A DNA stretch of 64,000 nt from Verpa conica (taxonomy: Eukaryota; Ascomycota; Pezizomycetes; Pezizales; Morchellaceae). Position numbers and translations under genes: made by a program. Each line of letters starts with the position of its first letter. The first letter of the stretch is position 1. The notes under the pieces were generated by a model that worked only from the letters and a program-made list of their open reading frames with translations, did not search any database and had not been told where the DNA came from. Location of the stretch: assembly GCA_033030425.1 (NCBI GenBank), contig JAUFSD010000022.1, forward strand, positions 992,001-1,056,000, written 5' to 3'. Below, one piece after another: positions 57,191 to 64,000 of this stretch.

Positions 57191-58665
57191 TGTTCTCTTT
57201 TTGCTAGCTGCTTACCCCCCCCTCTCTAGCTTCGAAAAGCCATACGGGAGTATGGTATCTTGCCAGAGAATCTCTACAATATGGACGAAAAGGGCTTCGC
57301 AATTGGGGTAACCAATTGCTGCAAAGTCATCTGCCGAAAAGGCCGAAAAAACCCCCGATTGGCCCACAGCGGGATACGCGGTTGGGTGACGGTTGTAGAA
57401 GCAGTCTCTGCTGCAGGCGTTGCAATACCCCCTATGGTGATAAACAAGGGTAAAGGGCACTATCACGGGTGGTACGCTGAGATAAAGGATGGAGATGAGG
57501 CTACGTTTGCCTACTCTAAAAAAGGATACAGTGATAGCGTGCTAGGGCTTGATTGGCTGCGAGATAACTTTGACAAATATACTAGAGAGCGAGCAGCAGG
57601 GCAATGGAGATTGCTATTGGTTGATGGGCACTGTTCTCACGTCACGTGGGAGTTTTTTGACTACGCCCTAACGAACAAAATCCTGCCCGTATGCCTACCC
57701 CCTAAATCTACCCATATTTTGCAACCTCTCGATGTGGGGCTTTTTGGCCCTTTGCAGCAGCATTATAGCAACGCTTTAGACTCTGCAGGAGAGAGAGGAG
57801 AGCACCAAGTAGATAAGGGAGTCTTTTTAAAGTCTCTACCCCCCCCCCCCTTTTAGCCTAAAGCAATGGCTAATCTAGCCTTATCAGGCACCTATTCTCT
57901 GCCCGAAAGCTTGCATATACTGTAAGCAATATTGAATCAGCTTGGAGACGTACTGGAGTTCATCCCTATGATCCTCAGAAGGTTCTAGACTCTCTAAAAA
58001 CTGGAGGAGCTAAGCCTATCGCTATTCCTATCACTCCTCGCAGTCTACGTACTCCTCGTACTGCTCGTATTGCTTGGGCATACAGCAAAGAAGCCCTAGC
58101 CCTAGTAAAAGGCAGTACTGCTTCAGCAGTAAAGCTACGATCTCTTATCACCAATATGGATAAAGGGTTGCAGCAGTCTATTGCGGATAAGGAGATTGCC
58201 GAGCATCTACACAGCCAATTCCGCCAGGCAGTCTCTAATCGTTCAAAGGCTGTTACTAAAGATAGAAGGAAGCTTACTGAAGCAAGGGTTATCACCACCG
58301 AGGAGGTGATAAGGCTTAGAGAGGAGAGAGAGGCAATAGATGCGCAAAAGGAAGCTAAGAAAGCACGTAGCAAAGCAAAAGGGGTAGGCAAAAGTGCTGA
58401 AAAAGAGTCAATTATCCTCCCAATAGGGAATACAGCACCTCCTAGCACCCCCCCCCCAATCGAGAGTTTAGGGGGCTTAGAAACTGCCCAAAACTCTGCT
58501 CCAAAAGGTCGAGGTCGAGGTCGAGGTCGAGGTCGAGGTAGGGGTAGGGCAAGGGGTAGAGGCAGTAGGGGGGGTAGAGGGGGGAGTAAAAGCGTTCAGA
58601 TTGATGAGGAATTAGTCATAATTAGTTCTGAGGAGAGTGATACTGCTAGCAAAGGCAGTCAATAA

Positions 58666-59759
58666 GCAATAGAATAGATATCGCTTTTGGGAGCCCTATT
58701 AGAGCCTCATCCGTTGCTTTTTAGAGACGGGAAATCACGTGATCGGTATCTAGGTGGTGATTGGTTTGACGGTGAAACACTTTACCTAATGCCAAAGGCG
58801 CCAGTTGCTGCCATGGTGCCAGACTCTATCTAAGCCACCCAAGTATGTGGTATGTAAAAAAAAAATTCGCTTTGATACTGGTAGTATACCTTATAATAAA
58901 CCTCTGCCCAGTCTTCATGGACTTGATTACAATAACCTATTTATCACTATTTTAAATCGAAAAAAATAGTTGAAATAGCTTTAAGTGCAGACCTTTTGAT
59001 AAAGATCCTACTGTGGATACTTTATAGTCATTATTAATATAGTCCTCTAGGTGATCTCTTACTCCTGTACATATTTACACACTATACCTGGGTTGAGAGT
59101 GAGTCTGGGTTACAACAGGAAATTTTTTAGCTCATGCATCCATTTATTTACGGACCATTCATGGTCGATACATACATACCAGTTTCATGTACTTGGTCTA
59201 GAGGTTGGTCGAGAACCTACAGTGCGTACCAGGGGCAATGAACAGGGCTTAACACAATTTGCCAAGACCCCCCTACTAAGCGGCGGCCTGTAACAAAGAC
59301 AGTCGATCACAACAGTTTAGACGAATCAAACTAACTCTATAGCGAGTAATAAGATTATTGAAAGGTAAGGCTAGAGACTTTGTTTTTATTAGTTTTCGGG
59401 TTCTACTGGGACTCTAATAGTGAGCACTAGGCTTGTTTCTAAAATAATCTTGCCAGTTACCGTATTGGCAAAAAAATACTTCCAATTAGCATACTTTTTA
59501 GACACAGCTGAGTGGTAGTAGTATTTTCATTTCAATAGCCCCGTCCTATTAGAAGGCTAGAAGTAACTGATAAGTTTAGGCGTAACAAATAATAGTTTAA
59601 GGTATTGCATTTATCACGTGTTTGATCGTCTGTATTCGTGGGGTATCCCCCTAATCCCTAACCCTAAGTGATATTACCTACAATTCAGAACTACCAACAC
59701 TGTATACAAATAATTCACTCTACTGTACATTAGATTAAACGACCCTCTCCGGACCTGAC
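58666..59759. other. Intergenic, 1.1 kb
   Basis: Space between the transposase tail and the STEEP1-like gene end. Contains a TTTTTAxACTATTTT-style AT-rich area and a short CCCTAACCCTAA telomere-like motif near 59658. The pogo terminal repeat may lie here but I could not identify it. Confidence 0.5.
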
Positions 59760-60676
59760 CTAGATATCCTCTCCCAGAATATCTACTTCTCTCTTCCCCA
59801 ACTCCCTTCCCAGCTCCTCTGTTGGTAATACAGCCCCAGGTAAGATATACAAATATCTCTTCCTCTTCCTCTCAATTCTTCTCTTCTCCTTTTCACTCCT
59901 ATCATTATCCGCCCCTGCATCACCACCCATAATCCCAGTTGTTACCATCGTATTCGGATGCGTAGTCGAGTTTGGATTTGCGAAATGCGCGTCGTCAAGT
60001 TGATACCCAGTTACTAGCCGGCAACGTCCGCATCGCCAAATCCATCGTTTCTCAAAACCGTCCTCACGCGTTATTATTTTTGCTGCCCGGTCCTTAGACA
60101 GTGATAGTATGAGCGTGTAGTCGTCTTTTTCGCGCTGCTTACCGACAGGTTTAAGTGGGGGAGGGACACCCCCGGCACCCCCTTTTGTTGCCTCAGTATC
60201 TTCGACTAGGACAGTTGCTTCAGGGTCAAATTTAGCGGTTGGAGGGGGTGGATCATCGGGATCTGCAGGTAGTTTTTCTTTAAGATTTTCTTGAGTCTTT
60301 TCTCCGGGGTTTTCTTGGGTCTTTTCTCCAATATTCTCTGGGGTCTTTTCTTTAGAGTTTTCCGGCTCTTCCTCCTCTGGTTTCTCAGGCTCCTCAGGCT
60401 CTTCATCTTCATCGGAGGATGAGTCATCTTCGGACGATGAGGAATCAGACTCTTCTTCTGACTTTGGCGGCGGTGGGAGTGGTACTATGATCGCATGGTC
60501 GAGCCCAGGGTCCTTGCGTTTTGGGAGGCCGGCAAAGTCGTGTGTTGAAGCGAGGAAAAGGTTTGAGCAGTACGCGCAGTGGTACGTGTAGACCCTGAGA
60601 TAATTAGTAACTTGGATGATATTATCAGAGTGGAAGAATGTCAAAAAACAGAATTGGCCTACCGTGGGGTTGTCAT
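59760..60676 (-). CDS. STEEP1 (CXorf56/UPF0428)-domain protein
   Basis: Two exons, 60663-60676 (14 nt, encoding MTTP and part of Arg) and 59760-60594, with a 68-bp intron (GTAGGC...TCTCAG), give 282 aa. The main frame has no ATG at its start; the tiny first exon supplies one and restores TTPRVYTYHCAYC. The STEEP1 core is split: an N-terminal YTYHCAYCSNLFLAS with a CxxC pair and GLPKRK, then a long Glu/Pro/Ser-rich insert of about 100 residues, then DYTLILSLSKDRAAKIITRE and WRCGRCRLVTGYQL with the second CxxC pair. The C-terminus is very basic (RRIERKRKRYLYILPG). Human STEEP1 helps STING leave the ER, but fungi lack that pathway and the fungal role is unknown. Its start faces the aminopeptidase gene across 288 bp. 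Confidence 0.8.
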
Positions 60677-60964
60677 TTTGCAGTATTCAATGAGGGGACT
60701 GTGAGTCTCGAGCTTGAGATGTTGTTGGTAGCTAGCTTTATCTCGATGATCAAGATTAGATTGATCTGGATAAGAGATATCGGGTACAACACCGTTCTGG
60801 AGCTCATCATGCTGTCACGTTACGCACGTGGAGAAAGGCGGGCGGCTGGGGCTTTGCCAGTACCCCAGCTTCACCTCCCCTTCCTCCACTCCAGCTTCAC
60901 ATTCATTCCTCTCATACTATCACAATACCACAACAACTCAAGAATACTATCACCTACAACAATC
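60677..60964. promoter_or_regulatory. Compact divergent promoter, STEEP1-like / aminopeptidase
   Basis: 288 bp between divergent start codons. A palindromic E-box CACGTG lies at 60825-60830, next to an overlapping TCACGTTACG; a CT-rich stretch and A/C-rich leader precede the aminopeptidase ATG. Shared regulation is possible. Confidence 0.4.
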
Positions 60965-62437
60965 ATGAAGTACTTTCTCTCGTATCCTGTTCTTGGGCTC
61001 GCTGCTGTGACTCAGCTCGCGTCTGCAATCGTCCTTCCCACCACTCAAGACCAGATAAACGCCTTGTCTGGTGGATCCTCTGATAGCTTCACAGCACAGG
61101 ATGCTGGGAGTGAAATGAGATTGGTCCAGCTTGGCCCGATGGAGATCAAATGGATTACTGAAGATGAGAAGTTGGAGCTAAGAAGGGTAGGTCTTACTCG
61201 TCCTCATAGCTCTGGAGCTCCTAGCCACTAGGGGGGAGCTTTGGAATCTTCACCGAGAGAACAAGTGGACTGACAAGACTGCTATACTATAGAATGGTCG
61301 TAACTTCATGGATATCACCGACCACCAGGATCTTGGCTACATCAACGCGTTCAACACCGCGTCTAAGCCGCATAAAGGGAAAGTCGAGTTCCCACCGAAG
61401 CCCCAGTTCCAGAGCCTCGTGACCCCGTTGCTTGGGAACCTTACCAAGAGTAACATGCAAGAGAACCTCGAGACTTTCACCGGTTTCTATACTAGATACT
61501 GCAAGTCGGATTACGGAAGGCAGTCTTCCGAGTGGCTTCTTAACCGGATCAACGAGACCGCTGCCCACTTGCTTCCTTCAATCGAGCTAAAGCCCTTCAA
61601 GCACCCATGGCCTCAGTCTTCGATTATTGCCTCAATTCCGGGGAAGACCAAGAAGACTGTTGTCATTGGTGCTCACCAGGACTCAATCAACCTCTTTCTC
61701 CCCTCCTTCCTTCGTGCTCCTGGTGCGGATGATGATGGCTCTGGGACCGTTACTATCCTCGAGGCATTTAGGGTCTTGGTTGAGTACCTCGCAGACTCTG
61801 GAGTCCAGCTTGAGAATACTGTTGAGTTCATGTGGTATAGCGCTGAAGAAATCGGTCTTTTGGGAAGTCAGGCTATTTTCAGCCAGTATGAGAAAGAGGG
61901 ACGTGAGGTCGTGGCCATGTTACAGCAAGACATGACTGGCTTTGTCCAGAAGACTCTTGACGCTGGGAAACCTGAGAGCGTTGGTGTTATTACGGATTAC
62001 GTTGATGAGGGCTTGACTGAGTTTATCAAAGAGGTCATCACTGAGGTATGGGTTCTTATCTAGGTTCTACGCTCCGTGTCCATGCTAATTATTTGAACTA
62101 TAGTATTGTGATATTCCCTATGTCCTCACCGAGTGCGGCTACGCATGCTCAGATCATGCAAGTGCCAGTAAGGCTGGGTACCCAAGTGCTTTCGTTATCG
62201 AGAGCGCCTTCTCCGGTTTGTATCCCCATCAATAATCGGTTATGTCCCTTTCTATTGGAATTTAACTAACGGGTAATATCAGACTCTGATGACCATATCC
62301 ACACTACTGAGGACAAGATTGAGTACCTCAGCTTCGACCACATGCTCCAGCATGCCAAGTTAACACTTGGTCTTGCCTATGAGCTCGGTAACACCGATTT
62401 CGGCGGGAAGAAGAAGCCTGAGCAGCATGAATTGTAG
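60965..62437 (+). CDS. lap1: Secreted leucine aminopeptidase, peptidase family M28
   Basis: M28 leucine aminopeptidases are two-zinc secreted exopeptidases that release N-terminal residues during external protein digestion. Four exons: 60965-61186, 61293-62045, 62104-62215, 62283-62437; introns of 106, 58 and 67 bp keep phase, giving 413 aa. A signal peptide is clear ([21 protein letters not shown]). A propeptide with MDITDHQDL follows. All five metal ligands of the family are present in order: His in IGAHQDS, Asp in GADDDGSG, Glu after the catalytic Glu in [11 protein letters not shown], Asp in LQQDMTG, and His in HIHTTED. The Cys pair in [12 protein letters not shown] matches the family disulfide. 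NLTKS and NETAAH are likely N-glycosylation sites. Length is normal for this family, and the enzyme looks active. Confidence 0.93.
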
Positions 62438-64000
62438 GCTACTTAGATATGGATTCTACGAATGGCATTGATTATTGACGATGGAACTGGGCTATGTTTC
62501 TCTAAAGTACAGGCCTTTTAGGCGTATGTTCTTGAATTGTATTAAGTACTTGTACTAGTTTTTGATAATGAGTATGATTATTTGAATAATTGGAGCGTTT
62601 ACACTCTGCATTCCTATTAAGAGCTTTCACGTGATGAATGCTATACTGCCAACAAGATTTAGGCGCAGGTAAAAGTAGTTTGCGCTCGTCAACCCACCAC
62701 CCACAATTATAGAATCATTATACAGGTTTATTAGATGTAATGATGTAAGGTTTTTCTCTAAAAATAAAGACAGATCCCCAAGGATCGACGCGGGGTATGG
62801 GATTGATTAGATAGACCTGGCATAGATTAGCAATCAGTACTCGCGTTAAGTGGGCTATACCAAAAGCTGTATGGGCGGCAAGATGGAAAGTGGCGATGGA
62901 ACAGTAATCGTGATTAGATAGGATTTAGAAATATTGGTATGGCAATCCCGAGCTACAACATTCACCTACCCGAGTACTTATATAATCTAGAATGGCCACG
63001 TAGACTGGCATTGTATGACCGAATTGTATCTACGGATAAAAAAGGCAGACCACCTTTGCCCCCCCCTGACAATACTAATCTGCTTGCCCCATCCCTCCTA
63101 CCTTCATCCCATCGCAATCTCCCCGCCCCCGCCCCCACCCCCACCCATCCGCATATTGTTATACAATTAGGGTGCTTACTTCATACATATAGTGATATAT
63201 GAAGTACAATCGGCTCCCGGAACTATCATAACCGATGAAATCGTAGAGAAATAACTAGGGCTCAAGTTGCCACACAATACTTTTGACTTTAGTTATTCAT
63301 ACGAGGTATAAAGGTGCTAACTTTAGTGATTAGCATTTCTCATCCTTCATCGCCTAACACATTATAGAAATTTCTTTCGATCCCCGTTAGAAATGTGGTC
63401 CCCAGATACAACTCTCTGAGTATTGATGGTCTCTATGAAGATCCGTTATCCCCGAGTTTGAGCAGCTTCACCGGGCGGTGTGATATAAATCACTCAAATA
63501 GGCTTAATTAGCCATGTCTGCGATCGACAGTACTTTAAGGGGTATGAAATTACTCACCCATCTGACTTGGAGTACGTAGTGTCGGCAAGAATGGTAACGG
63601 TTTTGGTCTTTCTCAACGGATAGCTGATAAAGAGAAAGTACCTGTTCCTGCAGTTCTCGGAGCTATGATCATGTTTGTTAACGCGCGACTGCAGGTCGGC
63701 GGCTGTGTAAGTAAGTATATATTTATATACGCGTACTTAATTCTGATTCATCAAAACCACTATATGATCGCAGGGGTTCTTATCTAAAAGCTGACCCTTG
63801 TTGTTAGTGGATACTTAATAGTTTAAGCTCAGCCAATCAACCTGGCTTGAGCCTCAAGTATTTCTTTTACGGCAAGAAAGAAAAACCTAAACATGTAAGC
63901 TGCAAACAGGGGATTTGGTCCAAATAATTTCTGAATTAGTGTAAATTAGAAACCGTTACCACCAAAACTCATGTTCAGGTTCTTCTCCCCTGCCCCGAGT
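62438..64000. other. Gene-free right end
   Basis: No supported gene. An 87-codon Pro-rich frame at 62939-63202 (+) comes from a C-rich tract and looks like chance. Around 63560-63690 the minus strand has a short open stretch followed by a GGGTGAGT donor-like site, so an exon of a gene lying outside the window is conceivable but not demonstrable. Confidence 0.5.

Larger units (their letters stand above)
55624..58665 (+). pseudogene. Fot1/pogo-type DDE_1 transposase, 5'-truncated, intron filled by a solo LTR
   Basis: Exon 1 (55624-55850) encodes a CENP-B/Tc5-type helix-turn-helix half (KLGKNWLARFLERNPELASR) and starts at the LTR X border without a start codon. A donor CAAG/GTAACC at 55850/55851 and an acceptor CTCTCTAG at 57229 join in phase to LRKAIREYGILPENLYNMDE, the usual entry to the DDE_1 domain. 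Catalytic-type residues are visible in YNMDEKGF, LLLVDGHCSH and PPKSTHILQPLDVGLF. After a 12-C run at about 57840 the frame stops; the family sequence resumes in another frame (ARKLAYTVSNIESAWR) and continues to 58665. That tail has a coiled, Lys/Glu-rich part and an RG-repeat end (about 58507-58545). So there is a frameshift or an unresolved second intron. The element's terminal repeats were not found. Confidence 0.85.

Noticed and set aside
62939..63202. 87-codon Pro-rich frame
   Set aside because: Its central part is a C-rich low-complexity tract and no other evidence supports coding.

Overview
The window reads as a nuclear segment of a filamentous ascomycete. Coding genes carry many short introns (about 44-130 bp) with GT-AG borders and CTAAC/CTGAC-type branch sites. 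The gene set (Bbc1, Rtr1, Hrq1, Alg13, STEEP1-like, M28 aminopeptidase) is fungal. Long gene-free stretches, LTR retrotransposons, a Fot1/pogo-type transposase and STAND/ankyrin proteins would fit a repeat-rich Pezizomycete (truffle or morel relatives), but that placement is inference only.

Layout. 0-6.8 kb: an SH3 actin-patch protein (runs off the left edge), divergent from an RPAP2/Rtr1 phosphatase, then a three-exon multi-pass membrane protein. 6.8-14.3 kb: mostly decayed DNA with a TMEM205-like gene relic, a scrap of the LTR found at 52-57 kb, and two tandem tRNA-Gln genes in an old duplication. 14.3-18.1 kb: the Hrq1 DNA helicase in five exons. 18.8-26.0 kb: two tandem paralogous protein kinases with long C-terminal ankyrin arrays and matching intron positions; a 109-bp TA-flanked hairpin MITE lies between them. 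26.6-27.3 kb: Alg13. 27.3-32.6 kb: gene-free, with a 61-bp-arm inverted repeat. 32.6-36.0 kb: a five-exon NLR-like NB-ARC/TPR protein. 38.3 kb: a small cysteine-containing ORF. 39.5-43.3 kb: a 14-exon membrane-anchored amidohydrolase. 43.5-58.7 kb: a nested pile of transposable elements. 59.8-62.4 kb: a STEEP1-like gene divergent from a secreted leucine aminopeptidase.

The transposon pile can be read as a history. I use four names: copia B (LTR B, 217 bp), LTR A (359 bp), Ty3/gypsy chromovirus X (LTR X, about 1,258 bp) and a pogo-type DNA transposon. Target-site duplications around the two LTR A copies are swapped: each copy has AATTT on one side and CACGT on the other. This is the signature of an inversion of the 8.5-kb block between them (46007-54533) by recombination of two oppositely oriented LTR A copies. 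The one full LTR X points against the gypsy body, and its flanks also do not match, which suggests an LTR-LTR deletion. A solo LTR X sits inside the intron of the pogo transposase. Both retrotransposon polymerases carry a nonsense codon that a C-to-T change would explain.

How genes may work together: the two kinase-ankyrin genes and the NB-ARC-TPR gene lie within 17 kb. All three have architectures associated with fungal recognition/NLR-like proteins, so they may be a small rapidly evolving recognition cluster; this is inference. The other genes are housekeeping or secretory functions without an obvious shared pathway.
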